A DNA stretch of 64,000 bases from Tissierella sp. (GCF_031460495.1 NZ_JAVKTS010000006.1:1-64000), one strand, 5' to 3'. Counted from the first letter of the stretch, positions 1 through 9,350 are shown. The notes: generated from the letters alone by a model not told the origin. Numbers and translations are program-made.

Positions 1-327
1 TTTTAATGATTCTACTACTCCTCTTCTAACTTCTAGCTTAGTATTATATGGTGTCATTGAGGATGATACAGCTTTTCTTGTAGCTTGAGCTACCATTTCT
101 GTATCTACCTGATCTTTCATATATACCAAAATCTCAACTAGGTCTTCTTTTTCAAGGTCTTCCTTAAGTTCTAATTCTATTTTGTCTGATGCTTTTTGTA
201 TTAGGTCTACTTTTGCTGAACTAAGTTGGTTGTCTTCTGCATAAACAAATGATGTCATATACCCTAATATCATTACCATTGTAATTAGTAGGGATAATCC
301 TTTGTTAATCTTTTTGTTTCTTAACAT
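1..327 (-). CDS. Exported precursor N-terminus, partial (probably subtilisin-like protease)
   Basis: The gene runs off the left edge; only the first 109 codons are present. A basic N-terminus (MLRNKKINKG) is followed by a hydrophobic stretch ending in FVYA before EDNQ, a typical signal peptide. The next part, with EDLVEILVYMKDQVD and a run of alternating charged residues, resembles the propeptide of the adjacent S8 protease (DDDEVRIIVELKSDP), so a second subtilisin-family protease in tandem is likely, but no catalytic residue is visible. Two in-frame ATGs lie 6 bases apart; the second (327) is 9 bases from GGAGG and is preferred over 333. Confidence 0.6.
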   Translation of the reverse strand, partial: MLRNKKINKGLSLLITMVMILGYMTSFVYAEDNQLSSAKVDLIQKASDKIELELKEDLEKEDLVEILVYMKDQVDTEMVAQATRKAVSSSMTPYNTKLEVRRGVVESLK

Positions 328-362
328 CAACATTTACCTCCTTAAGTTTTTTAGTAATACTC

Positions 363-410
363 TTATGATTTTGCACCTCCTTGTTTTTGATTATGTGAAA
401 AGTAAGGCAT
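363..410 (-). CDS. Possible 15-codon leader peptide
   Basis: A 15-codon reading frame (MPYFSHNQKQGGAKS) starts with ATG 5 bases after a purine-rich AGGGGGTG and ends 36 bases before the start of the next gene. The GGAGG inside its last codons is too far from the next start to serve it; that gene has its own AAGGAGG. It could be a leader peptide or chance. No codon-usage test is possible at this length. Confidence 0.25.
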   Translation of the reverse strand: MPYFSHNQKQGGAKS

Positions 411-603
411 GGTTACACCCCCTGAAATTATATATATGTCCCCTATCAAAATTTATCCCATAACCTTACTTCTTCCATTTATTAAAATGCTATTAAAAGG
501 TTTAAAAATACTATTATATTTATTATTTTCCAATGATAATTTGCATTTTCCGTAATATTTTTGTCCTAAAGTATAGTAATTTGTCAATATTTTTGAGTAA
601 AAC
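411..603. other. Intergenic region, promoter not resolved
   Basis: This AT-rich stretch separates the protease terminator from the exported precursor at the left edge. It must contain that gene's promoter. A TTGACA is visible on the minus strand near 574-579, but no good -10 sits 16-18 bases downstream. No folded RNA of a class I recognise was found. Confidence 0.3.
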
Positions 604-638
604 ACATTACCCCCAAAGCTTGTCTTTAGGGGTAATGT
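604..638 (-). terminator. Terminator of the S8 protease gene
   Basis: An inverted repeat with arms ACATTACCCC/GGGGTAATGT and a 14-base loop begins 14 bases after the protease stop codon. On the minus strand it is followed by GTGTTTTACT, a moderate U-tract. Confidence 0.75.
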
Positions 639-651
639 CTCTATTAGTTTG

Positions 652-3600
652 TTATTTTTCGAAAATCCTTGTTTCTCCAAATATATCATGGTGAATTAAT
701 CTAGTTGGTAGAGACTCAATACCTATTTGACGTCCACTATCATCCACTATTGTATTGTTATTAAGTTTGATATAAACTGGGCTTCCAGAATTATACCATT
801 CAATCAGCTTAGATTGAGCATAAGCATCTGTATTTAGATAATCCATATCAAAAGCTTCATCACCTATGATGACTGAATTAACAGGAACTTCTTCCATAGC
901 ACCTATTACAGTTACTTTTCCAGCAGCTATTCCATAAGTTTGAACACCCTCTGCATCTACATATATTACTTCTACTTGTAAGTTGGAAGCAACAAATCCA
1001 CTAGGAACGAACCAAGTAGCTGTATATAGTCCTGCTTCTCCCTCTGGCATTGGGGTTCCAAGGCTATTTGCTCTAAAACTATTTCCTCTTATATTTATTG
1101 GAAGTAGAATTCTATAGTATGCAGTACCCCCTGTTGGAGCATTAAAGCTTATATTAAATGATCCACCTGGTGAAAGCTCAACATCAGTTGATGGCTCAAT
1201 ATTTGATATAATAGGCTCTTCTGGATCTGGCTCTTCTCCCGTATCAAAAGGAATATTAGTAGTATTTACAGTTTCGTGCCCAGCCCCATCTCTTAAAGTG
1301 AATACAAAACTATTATCTCCATTAACTAAATTCACTGTATGAGTTATTGTTTGGTTAGCAGGCTCAACTATTACAAGTGGATAGTCGTATACATAAATCT
1401 GGCTATCACCTAAGAATAACTCAAGATATCCTAAATTATCTCTCATTGTAATTTCTAATTCTGCTGTTTTCTCTTCATTGTCAATACTATTTACACGAAC
1501 TTCTAGTTCTGGTGCTCTTGTATCAACATAGAATCTTCTAACTAAACTACTAGTTGCTCCAGTTTGAGAAACAGCTTCAACCTTAATTTGTTGATATCCA
1601 TCTTCAATAGTTACAGTCTTTTCAAACTTAAATGCTGGACCTGTGTATATAACTGTAGATGGATCATCTGGATGATATATAGTTACATTTTCCATAAATT
1701 CTACATCAGCTTCCACATTATTCACTAGAACCTTGTCTAGTAAAGATAAGTTTGCAACATAACCACTAAACAATATTTCAGAAGTATCATAGATTTCAAG
1801 AAGGCCTGGTTCCAAAATATAAATATATGGATGGGCATTATTTACAACAAAATCTAATGATCCAACATTAAAATTCAGTAATTTATCAGCAGCCTGAACC
1901 TTAATATTATAATTTCCAGCAGCTTGGATATATTGTTTTATATCTAACTCGTAGGTCGTCTTTCCTTCCTCTGCATAAACAATATCTTCTATTACAGTGT
2001 CATTAACAGTAAAAGTAAATCCATATACACCTATTCCACCATCAGTGGAATTCCATGTGATTTTGTTAGTCTGTGGATTAAATGTCAAATCTGTTACTTC
2101 TGGGCCCACAGTATCCACAGTTATTGGAATTCTCTTGGATTGTGTTTCAGCTCCATCATAGTGAATCTTTGCAGTAATTTCATAGAAATAGTCCCCATCT
2201 GGTACAACGCGACCATTTATAACTCCATCCCATTCTGCAGCAGAGACCATTCCAACAGGACCGTTATTGCCACCGTTGATATAGTTCTTTCTCTTATATT
2301 GTTGCATTAAAATGGTTCGAAGAAGATTCCCTTCACCATCTAATATATTGTAATTAACCGATTCTGCATTTCTCATAAATGACAAGTAAGGCATAATGTT
2401 TCCAGTACCTAATATATATCCAGATACAGTTCCTGGATTCATATAAATATGAGGTGTAGTATAGTAATAGCCATCACCTTCAGCAGTCCAATAAAGCATA
2501 CCTGATGCATTAAAGTATGAAGAGCCTGCTGGGTCAATAAATCTCATACCATCAAGTATCTTTGGTTCTCCCCAATTACCATAGAAACCAAGATATGGTA
2601 CTGAAAGAGTTGGATTTTCATCATTTAAATCTGTCAAAGTAACAAAGCCTTCAACAAACATATTTCTATAAATAGTAGAATCTGTGCCAATGTCTACTGT
2701 TACTTCAAATTCATATTCTCCATTTGCAGGAACAGTTATTGAATCTGGTGCATCTATAGTTGCATCATAAATATAATCTGATACTAAAAGATTTAGTCCT
2801 ACTGGGTGAATGTAATCTGCTAAAACAGCCACATCTACAGCATAAGTTGCGTCTGTATTTGAATCATTTATAGCTCTAAATCTCATTGTAAATTCTGTAT
2901 TTTCAAAGTCTTTTAATTCAACTTTAGCTTCATTAGTTGTAGCATCTACTACTCGAACTGGAGTAGATACTGCACCATAAAGATCCATTACCCCTGCACC
3001 CTGTCTTCTAGGTGAATATTCAGTGTCATACTGATCAAAAGTTACAATAGCTGTATTCATCAAAAGAACCTTAGCAAGTCTTGTTTGCTCTCCTAAGCTT
3101 AATCCACCATAAATGTCATGTTCCTTAATATATTCCATCACAAGAGCAGAACCACCTGATACATGAGGTGCTGCCATGGAAGTACCACTCATTGTTCCGT
3201 ATTTATCATCATTTAATGTAGAATATATCTTTCCTCCTGGAGCAGTGATTTCAGGCTTTAATTCCAAAGATGGAGTAGTTCCCCATGAAGTAAAGGCTGA
3301 CATTTGTCCTGCAGTTGGATTTGGAATACTTGCCATTTCATCTGAGAATTCAACTAACTTTTCCTCTAACCCTAATAATTCCATTCCTGCTGTATATCCA
3401 ACAAATACTGCTGGTATAGTGTGTACATCTGGTGTAGCCATATTGATTAATTCTTCCCCACCAGCTGCATGATTACGCACTATTATACCTATAGCACCTG
3501 CATCTTGAGCATTTTGAATCTTATCAACAAATGGTCCAGTGTTACCACCACGAACAACTAAGACTACCTTTCCAGCTACATCAGTTAAGAATTGTGGACT

Positions 3601-4956
3601 TCCATCTTGCCCATCTACAAATTCTTGAGGTCCTTGTAATGTTGCTAATGGATCAATATTTCCTGCTATTGCCATTGGAGCATGTTTTTCTTCTCCATTT
3701 TTAATATAGGATAATTGGTTAGATTTTTGATAAGTATTTTCTATTGAAGCTACTTGTATAGTATTTTTATTCAATCCAGGAGCCCCTACTACACCTATAT
3801 CTGGATTTTCTGGCCATGGATATCCTGAATTTGTTCCAGTCCATCCATAAGTCATTGAACCAGAGTTTCCTGCTGAAACTGAACATACGATTCCATTATT
3901 TGTAGCATTGGTTATAGCAATATCTTCAGCTGATTCAGGCATATAGAAAGAAGCAGTTGAACCTAAACTCATGTTCAGTACATCTGCGCCTAGTCTTATG
4001 GCTTCATCAATTGCCACTAAATATATATCACTAAAAGTAGTTGCATATATTGGGTCATTTGAGAATACTTTCATAGCTAGTAATTGGGATTCTGGAGCTA
4101 CCCCTTTAATTCCACCATTTTCAGTATCTCCATTTGCTCCTGCAGTACCAGCCACATGCATACCATGCATTGAAGCATCTGGACCTAAATCTAATATTTC
4201 ATTATTTAAATCATAATAGTTATATCCATAAGGAACTTTCTCAGTATAATATCTACCAAGTAAATTCTTGCCTACTAATGATTCAGTTGTAAGTCTTGGA
4301 AGAGTTTCTTCGCTTAATACCATATCTCTATGGCTTGGATCAATACCAGTGTCTATAATAGCTACAACAGTACCTTCCCCTTTATAACCCAAATCCCAAG
4401 TTGGCAATGATCCAATCATATCATGGGATGTGTCCATGTCAGGTTTTATTTCTGGTCTATTATATTCATTTGATATATAAACCTTGTTAACTTGAGGTAA
4501 TGATTCGATTACTTTAATATCCTCAAACTTAACCTTACCACTAAATCCGTTAAAAGCAGTATTAAAGCTGTTTATAAACTCCATATCTACTTTTTTGGAT
4601 AAAATTGCATTTTTAAGACCCTCTTGCTCTTTCATTATTTGGTTTTCAATACTATTTAGTGAAGTCTTTGACATTTCGCCATAGCTCATATTTCTTTCTG
4701 TAGCATAGACTATTGATGGATCAGATTTTAATTCTACAATAATCCTTACCTCATCATCATCATTGAAAGATTCCCCTAGCTTATCTTCTAGCTTTACTCT
4801 TTCCTCTTCTAATTTTGGTTGGAATTTCTCAATAATACGCTCTAATTCTTTTACCTGAGACATACTTGTGTTTTCCATGTTTTCTGCAAAGGTAAATCCA
4901 GGTATTATTAGAGTCAATACAAGTAATAATGCTAAAAATCTACTCATTCTCTTCAA
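652..4956 (-). CDS. Secreted subtilisin-like serine protease (S8, lactocepin/Vpr type)
   Basis: A 1434-residue extracellular endopeptidase. A signal peptide (1-24) is followed by an I9-like propeptide (about 65-165). The catalytic domain has the full triad: Asp202 in IDTGID, His264 in HGMHVAG and Ser593 in GTSMAAP, with Asn364 in SAGNSG as oxyanion residue. A PA domain is inserted between Asn and Ser (about 425-545), as in C5a-peptidase and lactocepin. The rest is beta-sandwich modules, including one around 1250-1354 that recurs in the neighbouring SLH protein. There is no SLH or LPXTG anchor, so attachment is unclear; the protein may be released. The start is TTG, 7 bases after GGAGG; the ATG three codons later is too distant. 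Likely roles are nutrient proteolysis or surface-protein processing (inference). Confidence 0.93.
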   Translation of the reverse strand: MKRMSRFLALLLVLTLIIPGFTFAENMENTSMSQVKELERIIEKFQPKLEEERVKLEDKLGESFNDDDEVRIIVELKSDPSIVYATERNMSYGEMSKTSLNSIENQIMKEQEGLKNAILSKKVDMEFINSFNTAFNGFSGKVKFEDIKVIESLPQVNKVYISNEYNRPEIKPDMDTSHDMIGSLPTWDLGYKGEGTVVAIIDTGIDPSHRDMVLSEETLPRLTTESLVGKNLLGRYYTEKVPYGYNYYDLNNEILDLGPDASMHGMHVAGTAGANGDTENGGIKGVAPESQLLAMKVFSNDPIYATTFSDIYLVAIDEAIRLGADVLNMSLGSTASFYMPESAEDIAITNATNNGIVCSVSAGNSGSMTYGWTGTNSGYPWPENPDIGVVGAPGLNKNTIQVASIENTYQKSNQLSYIKNGEEKHAPMAIAGNIDPLATLQGPQEFVDGQDGSPQFLTDVAGKVVLVVRGGNTGPFVDKIQNAQDAGAIGIIVRNHAAGGEELINMATPDVHTIPAVFVGYTAGMELLGLEEKLVEFSDEMASIPNPTAGQMSAFTSWGTTPSLELKPEITAPGGKIYSTLNDDKYGTMSGTSMAAPHVSGGSALVMEYIKEHDIYGGLSLGEQTRLAKVLLMNTAIVTFDQYDTEYSPRRQGAGVMDLYGAVSTPVRVVDATTNEAKVELKDFENTEFTMRFRAINDSNTDATYAVDVAVLADYIHPVGLNLLVSDYIYDATIDAPDSITVPANGEYEFEVTVDIGTDSTIYRNMFVEGFVTLTDLNDENPTLSVPYLGFYGNWGEPKILDGMRFIDPAGSSYFNASGMLYWTAEGDGYYYTTPHIYMNPGTVSGYILGTGNIMPYLSFMRNAESVNYNILDGEGNLLRTILMQQYKRKNYINGGNNGPVGMVSAAEWDGVINGRVVPDGDYFYEITAKIHYDGAETQSKRIPITVDTVGPEVTDLTFNPQTNKITWNSTDGGIGVYGFTFTVNDTVIEDIVYAEEGKTTYELDIKQYIQAAGNYNIKVQAADKLLNFNVGSLDFVVNNAHPYIYILEPGLLEIYDTSEILFSGYVANLSLLDKVLVNNVEADVEFMENVTIYHPDDPSTVIYTGPAFKFEKTVTIEDGYQQIKVEAVSQTGATSSLVRRFYVDTRAPELEVRVNSIDNEEKTAELEITMRDNLGYLELFLGDSQIYVYDYPLVIVEPANQTITHTVNLVNGDNSFVFTLRDGAGHETVNTTNIPFDTGEEPDPEEPIISNIEPSTDVELSPGGSFNISFNAPTGGTAYYRILLPINIRGNSFRANSLGTPMPEGEAGLYTATWFVPSGFVASNLQVEVIYVDAEGVQTYGIAAGKVTVIGAMEEVPVNSVIIGDEAFDMDYLNTDAYAQSKLIEWYNSGSPVYIKLNNNTIVDDSGRQIGIESLPTRLIHHDIFGETRIFEK

Positions 4957-5006
4957 ATTACTTCCTCCCTTGATTTTTTATTTTTATACTTTGAAATTGA
5001 TATATC

Positions 5007-5037
5007 AACCTATCCTAAGGAAGCCTTAGGATAGGTT
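5007..5037 (-). other. Perfect 14-bp stem-loop between SLH and protease genes
   Basis: Arms AACCTATCCTAAGG and CCTTAGGATAGGTT flank a 3-base loop. It lies 17 bases after the SLH-protein stop. No U-run follows, so it may be a weak terminator or an mRNA-stabilising or processing structure rather than a standard terminator. Confidence 0.6.
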
Positions 5038-5053
5038 AACTTTGGGTTAGTTG

Positions 5054-8000
5054 TTATGGTCGCACTAGTACTACATCTGTAAATGTGTGCAATATATTGG
5101 CACCAGTAGCATCATAGATTCTTATTGTTACTGTGTTATATTGTGCAGGGTCATAGAATATCAATCCAGCTCGCTCATTTAAGTTAACTATTGAAGTTTG
5201 TGTTATATTTACAGTACCACCATCATCATCAGATAAGTGATATACTACATCAAACTTAGCAGCACCTTCTACGTTCTGCACTACTACAGACACATTACCA
5301 AAGGTAGGTATAAAACCTGGGTGATATGTTGCAGTTATTTGTGCATTTGGATTTTGTGGGTCTTCTTTTTCTACTAAACTAGCCATTGCAGTAGTTAATA
5401 CTGATAATGCATCATCAACTTCTATTTGAGTTGCGTCTACATTAGCATTCACTTCTATAGCTGTTGTTAAAGCTGCTGAGAATGGTGCCCATGATTCAGG
5501 AGTATAATCTTCTTCAAGCTTTTCATTTGCTGTAGCTATTGCTGCTGCTAATTCAGTTTTATCTACTTCTGGGTCTGGGTCCACTGGTTCTACTAATACT
5601 AAACCAGTCATTGAAGTTGTCAATTCTGATAATGCACTGTTAACCTGTTCTTGAGTTGCATCTACATTTACATTTACTTCTATTGCTGATGTTAGAGCTA
5701 CTGAGAATGGAGCCCATGTTTCTTCTGTATAATCATCTTCATTTAAAGCTTGTGCTTCAACTATTTTTGCTACTAGTTCAGTTCTATCTACTTCTGGGTC
5801 TTCTGGCTTTAGCTCTAGGTCTGCCATTGCATCTGACAATGCTGATAATGCTTCATCAACTTCTGTTTGTGTTGCATCTTCATCATCTCTGACTTCTTCA
5901 GCTGCTACTAAAGCTACTGAGAATGGTGCCCATGATTCAGGAGTATAAGCTTCTTCAACCTTTTCATTGGCTAAAGCTATCTTTGCTATTAAAGCTGATT
6001 TGTCTACTTCTGGGTCTGGCTCTTCTATTATTGTTATTCTTCCTAGTGCAAATTCTCTTATCTCATTCTTTGCAATTTTAAATACTACTTCTACTTGAAA
6101 TTCTTTTCCTAATACCTTTTCAGGTATTGTCCAAGTTCCAGTATATCTACCATCTATTTCAGTCATATCTATTCTATAATTACTAGTTGTTAATGTATCG
6201 AGTGAATTTTCAAATGGGAGAAGTACACTAAAATATCCTTCCCCACCAGTAGGTGCATTAAAGCTTACCTCTAATACCTCTCCAGCTCTTAATGTTTGAT
6301 TTACACTAGGCATAATATTGGTAAGTTTTGGAACCACTGGTTCTTCTACTCCTTCTAAGTTATCCATTGCAGTTGTTAATGCCGATAATGCACCATCAAC
6401 CTCTTCTTGAGTAGCTTCTGTATCATTATTTACTACTATTGCCTCAACTAAAGCGGCTGAGAATGGTAACCATGATTCAGGAGTATAATCTGCTTCAATT
6501 TTAGTATTCGCTTCAGTTACCTTTGCTGCTAATTCTGTTTTATCCACTTCTATTGGATCTGGATCTTCAGGGTCTGTTGGGTCTACTAATACTAAACCAG
6601 CCATTGCAGTTGTTAATTTCAACAATGCTGCATCCACTTCTCCCTGTGTAGCTTCTTCATCATTATTTACTACTATTGCTTCACCTAAGGCTATTTCAAA
6701 TGGTCCCCATGTTTCTGGAGTATAATCTTCTTTATATACATCTTCTGCAACAGTTATTTTTGCACTTAATGCTGATTTGTTTACTATTGTTGGATCTGGA
6801 TTTTGTGGTTCAGCTGCCTTTATCTCTATAGTATAAGTTGCTGTCTTCCCTCCAACTGTTACTGTCAATATTTGACTAGTTACTGCCACTTTGCTGTCAA
6901 ATCCTGTTACATTAACTAGAGTTATTGTTTCTATTTTTTTACTACCATTACTGTATGCTCCTTCTATTACTAATCCAGTAATATCAAGACTATCCCCTAC
7001 TGTATAGACTAACTTAGTTGCAGGAACTTTAATTGATATACTGCTTAATGTAACTGGTGTTGGTGTTGGTGTTGGCGTTGGTGTTACAGTTCCGCCGCCC
7101 CCACCACCATATCCACCTGATGAAGTAGAAGGTGCTGAAGTAGTTGTTTTCTCTTCATCTATGGTTATATCTTGGCTAAGTTTAGTAAGATTAGCTATTG
7201 ATGTACCTTTTTTTATAACAAGGTTTACCTTTCCATCTAATTCCGCTAACTTTATTTGACTTCCTTTTATTAGTTCTATCTTTGCTTGCCTGAAAGTTCT
7301 TAATGATTCAACCGTTGTATTTTCCAATACGACTCTTACTAGCCCTTGATGTTTATCTACTAATAACTTATTAATCTTAGAATCTTTAATAACTATACTA
7401 TTAGCTCCTCCACCCTTGACGCTTACTTCACCCTTTACCACTACATTGTCAAGAGTAATATCTCCTTCTCCTATGCCTTCTGTTAAGTACAAATTCCCTT
7501 CTATTGTCATATCTTTCAATACTACGCCTGCTGTATTTACTACAAGATTTGTATTTATGTCTTTACTTAATGTACCACTTACATTAACTATTTCCCCTGA
7601 AACACTATGCAAGATCTTTACTACCTCAGCCCTTGTAATCTCAGCCTCTGGTCTAAAAGTTCCATCAGGATATCCATTGATAAATCCAGTTTTCCTTAAT
7701 CCCCCAATAACTCCTTTAAGTTCTTCAGGTAAAGTTAAACTATCAATAAAATAATCAGATGCAGCTATATCTTCCTCTATATCAAATACAATACCAATTA
7801 TCCTAGCAACTTCTCCCCTGGTAATATTCTCAACAGCATTTAGTGATACTGCTGGAAGTATATAATTAGCTGCAAGGCCTTTTTGCACCTCTTTGTAATA
7901 CCAATCTGTGGTACTTACATCAATAAAGGTTACCTCACTTTCATTAGTAAATCCCATTATGCCATTAATGACCTTATAAAATTCAGATTTACTCATGTTG

Positions 8001-8173
8001 TTAGTAGGTCTAAATGTTCCATCTGGATAACCTGAAATAATCATCTTATCCTTCATGTACTTAATCTCATTCTTCGCCCAATTGCTCTCGTAGTCGTTAG
8101 ATTGTCCAATTGCAACATTCATACTTGACATAATCAATACAAAAGCAATTAATAGTGATAAAAATCTTCTCAT
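5054..8173 (-). CDS. SLH-anchored surface protein with beta-helix, Ig-like and five FIVAR repeats
   Basis: A 1039-residue exported protein. Order: signal peptide (1-23); three SLH motifs (about 28-190; e.g. ISGYPDGTFRPTNNMSKSEF and INGYPDGTFRPEAEITRAE), which bind secondary cell-wall polymer; a region of short hydrophobic repeats that looks like a right-handed beta-helix (about 195-340); a Gly-rich then Thr-Pro linker; a Big_3-like domain (about 375-450); FIVAR modules at about 465, 543, 723, 795 and 870, each with a YTPESWxPFSxAL core; a module at about 613-718 shared with the adjacent protease; and a C-terminal domain of unknown type. FIVAR modules often bind polysaccharide or matrix, so an adhesive or scaffold role is likely. 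The ATG lies 7 bases after GGAGGAG. Confidence 0.9.
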   Translation of the reverse strand: MRRFLSLLIAFVLIMSSMNVAIGQSNDYESNWAKNEIKYMKDKMIISGYPDGTFRPTNNMSKSEFYKVINGIMGFTNESEVTFIDVSTTDWYYKEVQKGLAANYILPAVSLNAVENITRGEVARIIGIVFDIEEDIAASDYFIDSLTLPEELKGVIGGLRKTGFINGYPDGTFRPEAEITRAEVVKILHSVSGEIVNVSGTLSKDINTNLVVNTAGVVLKDMTIEGNLYLTEGIGEGDITLDNVVVKGEVSVKGGGANSIVIKDSKINKLLVDKHQGLVRVVLENTTVESLRTFRQAKIELIKGSQIKLAELDGKVNLVIKKGTSIANLTKLSQDITIDEEKTTTSAPSTSSGGYGGGGGGTVTPTPTPTPTPVTLSSISIKVPATKLVYTVGDSLDITGLVIEGAYSNGSKKIETITLVNVTGFDSKVAVTSQILTVTVGGKTATYTIEIKAAEPQNPDPTIVNKSALSAKITVAEDVYKEDYTPETWGPFEIALGEAIVVNNDEEATQGEVDAALLKLTTAMAGLVLVDPTDPEDPDPIEVDKTELAAKVTEANTKIEADYTPESWLPFSAALVEAIVVNNDTEATQEEVDGALSALTTAMDNLEGVEEPVVPKLTNIMPSVNQTLRAGEVLEVSFNAPTGGEGYFSVLLPFENSLDTLTTSNYRIDMTEIDGRYTGTWTIPEKVLGKEFQVEVVFKIAKNEIREFALGRITIIEEPDPEVDKSALIAKIALANEKVEEAYTPESWAPFSVALVAAEEVRDDEDATQTEVDEALSALSDAMADLELKPEDPEVDRTELVAKIVEAQALNEDDYTEETWAPFSVALTSAIEVNVNVDATQEQVNSALSELTTSMTGLVLVEPVDPDPEVDKTELAAAIATANEKLEEDYTPESWAPFSAALTTAIEVNANVDATQIEVDDALSVLTTAMASLVEKEDPQNPNAQITATYHPGFIPTFGNVSVVVQNVEGAAKFDVVYHLSDDDGGTVNITQTSIVNLNERAGLIFYDPAQYNTVTIRIYDATGANILHTFTDVVLVRP
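5375..6790 (-). repeat. Tandem FIVAR coding repeats
   Basis: Five roughly 190-base units encode the FIVAR modules: about 6780-6590, 6545-6355, 6005-5810, 5790-5595 and 5565-5375. The block is interrupted at about 6335-6025 by the module shared with the protease. DNA similarity is high between units (for example the PESWAPFS coding segments), so copy-number variation is possible. Confidence 0.8.
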
Positions 8174-8533
8174 CCAAATACTCCTCCTTAATAAAGTTTT
8201 TAGCTTGCTCTTTTTTATATAATAGTCTTAAACTTGTACCCAAGTCTACAAGCGATTTCCGACAGATTACATTCATGTCATCAATTGTCAATAGCCCATT
8301 AACTCAATATATTCTTTGATAACTATAGGTAATTATAGCCAACCCCTTGGATTTTATACACTAATCTTTATGCATATAAAGTCTTATTCATTTACTTAAG
8401 AAATATGTAGTTTGTAGTTTAAAAACAGAATTATCTGTCAATTTGTTGATTAATTTTTGGTAATATTTTTTATAACTAATTCAAAACTCTACTTTTATTG
8501 TGGCTCCCCAGTTGTTTTAAGGGGATTTTGTCT
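8174..8533. other. Divergent intergenic region, SLH leader side
   Basis: Between the SLH gene (minus) and the DUF1659 gene (plus). It contains the likely SLH promoter at 8264-8291. Several short hairpins occur (for example CTTGTA/TACAAG in the SLH leader), but no recognised riboswitch. Confidence 0.4.
8264..8291 (-). promoter_or_regulatory. Likely sigma-A promoter of the SLH protein gene
   Basis: TTGACA (8291-8286) and TAATCT (8269-8264) are 16 bases apart on the minus strand, leaving a leader of about 85 bases before the ATG at 8173. Confidence 0.5.
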
Positions 8534-8561
8534 TACAATGAGTTTTCCCGGGAAATATAGT
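8533..8561 (+). promoter_or_regulatory. Candidate promoter of the DUF1659 gene with a palindrome in the spacer
   Basis: TTACAA and TATAGT are 17 bases apart. The spacer contains the perfect 12-bp palindrome TTTCCCGGGAAA (8544-8555), the most GC-rich spot in the region and a candidate operator or part of an alternative sigma-factor signature. The -35 match is weak. Confidence 0.4.
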
Positions 8562-8633
8562 AGATTTTGTTGGATTTAATCATAGTAAAATTTCCCTATG
8601 AATTCTATTTATTTAATGTAAGGAGGTGATAGA

Positions 8634-8855
8634 ATGGCAATTCAAACTATAAAGGAAAAGATGACATTAAAACTTGAGCTTGATGGGGGAATCGTAGCTG
8701 GAAAGCAAAAAGTTGATTCAAAATCTTTTTCACAAATTAAGACTACAGCTGTAGATGAAGATTTATACAATACAGCTACTGCATTATCTGGTCTGCAAGA
8801 AAAAAACTTGCTAAAAGTGAAAAAAATTGAAACAACTGACTTAATTAGTGAGTAG
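8634..8855 (+). CDS. DUF1659 family small protein
   Basis: A 73-residue soluble protein, starting 7 bases after a strong AAGGAGG. It matches the small DUF1659 family of spore-forming Firmicutes (short, beta-rich, with a DLYNTATALSGLQ core). Molecular function is unknown. It is the first of three tiny co-directional genes (DUF1659, DUF2922, YvrJ) that recur together in Firmicutes. No signal peptide or membrane segment. Confidence 0.8.
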   Translation: MAIQTIKEKMTLKLELDGGIVAGKQKVDSKSFSQIKTTAVDEDLYNTATALSGLQEKNLLKVKKIETTDLISE

Positions 8856-8929
8856 TAAAGGTGATAGGTCCTTCCATCTGTCAGATTAGCAGATGAGGTA
8901 TCTACCTTTTGGAGAAAGGTGGTGAAAAA

Positions 8930-9148
8930 ATGAATAAGACTAAATTGGAAATGGAGTTTTTAGATGCAGCTAACAAGAAATTTGTAATTAGCTTAGATGA
9001 CCCTAGATCAGATATCACTCCTGAAGAAGTTGGAGATGCTATGGACACTATAGTTTCTTACAATGTATTCGCTTCCTCTTTGCAAGACTTAGTAGTAGCT
9101 AAAGAGGCTAGAATAGTAGCAACAGCAGTAAGCACATTAGAAATATAG
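8930..9148 (+). CDS. DUF2922 family small protein
   Basis: A 72-residue protein (MNKTKLEMEF onward) with the DUF2922 pattern: an N-terminal strand, F.ISLDDPRSD, and a VVAKEARIVATAV C-terminus. The ATG at 8930 follows AAAGGTGGTGA; the TTG at 8909 has no ribosome binding site. Function unknown. It follows the DUF1659 gene by 74 bases, and the two share a fold-like pattern (both end in a strand after a helix), so they may partner each other (inference). Confidence 0.8.
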   Translation: MNKTKLEMEFLDAANKKFVISLDDPRSDITPEEVGDAMDTIVSYNVFASSLQDLVVAKEARIVATAVSTLEI

Positions 9149-9155
9149 TGGGACA

Positions 9156-9182
9156 CAGGGACAGGAGTACTGTCCCTTTTTT
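9156..9182 (+). terminator. GGGACA-type terminator after DUF2922
   Basis: AGGGACAG/CTGTCCCT stem with a 5-base loop followed by TTTTTT. It is one of the dispersed GGGACA palindromes. It would separate DUF1659-DUF2922 from YvrJ, or allow partial read-through. Confidence 0.7.
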
Positions 9183-9204
9183 AATATTATAAGGTGGTGA
9201 TAAA

Positions 9205-9348
9205 GTGGATGAAATATATTCAAGTGTAGCTAATCTTGGTTTTCCTATTGTTATATCAATATACTTATTGGTACGAATAGAAGGAAAACTAAATCAGCTA
9301 TCAGAGAGTATCATTGAATTATCTAAGACCATAGCAGCCAGTAAATAG
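9205..9348 (+). CDS. YvrJ family small membrane protein
   Basis: A 47-residue protein starting at GTG, preceded by AAGGTGGTGA. One hydrophobic segment (about 8-23, VANLGFPIVISIYLLV) is followed by a charged amphipathic helix (RIEGKLNQLSESIIEL), the YvrJ arrangement. The family is found beside alternative sigma-factor genes in Bacillus and in Clostridia; its function is not established, and a holin-like or membrane-tether role has only been guessed. The nearby ATG at 9209 is out of frame and closes within seven codons. Confidence 0.7.
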   Translation: MDEIYSSVANLGFPIVISIYLLVRIEGKLNQLSESIIELSKTIAASK

Positions 9349-9350
9349 AC

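Noticed and set aside
411-603. Possible riboswitch upstream of the first exported gene
   Set aside because: GGAAAATG-like purine blocks are visible, but no known riboswitch core or stable pairing was found by eye.
453-689. Plus-strand ORF of 78 codons beside the protease terminator
   Set aside because: It overlaps the terminator and protease 3' end, has no ribosome site and low-complexity content.
5656-5892. Plus-strand ORF rich in Leu and His
   Set aside because: It is the antisense shadow of the FIVAR repeats.
8097-8291. Minus-strand ORF of 64 codons overlapping the SLH gene start
   Set aside because: It runs through the promoter and leader and has no ribosome site; out of frame with the SLH gene.
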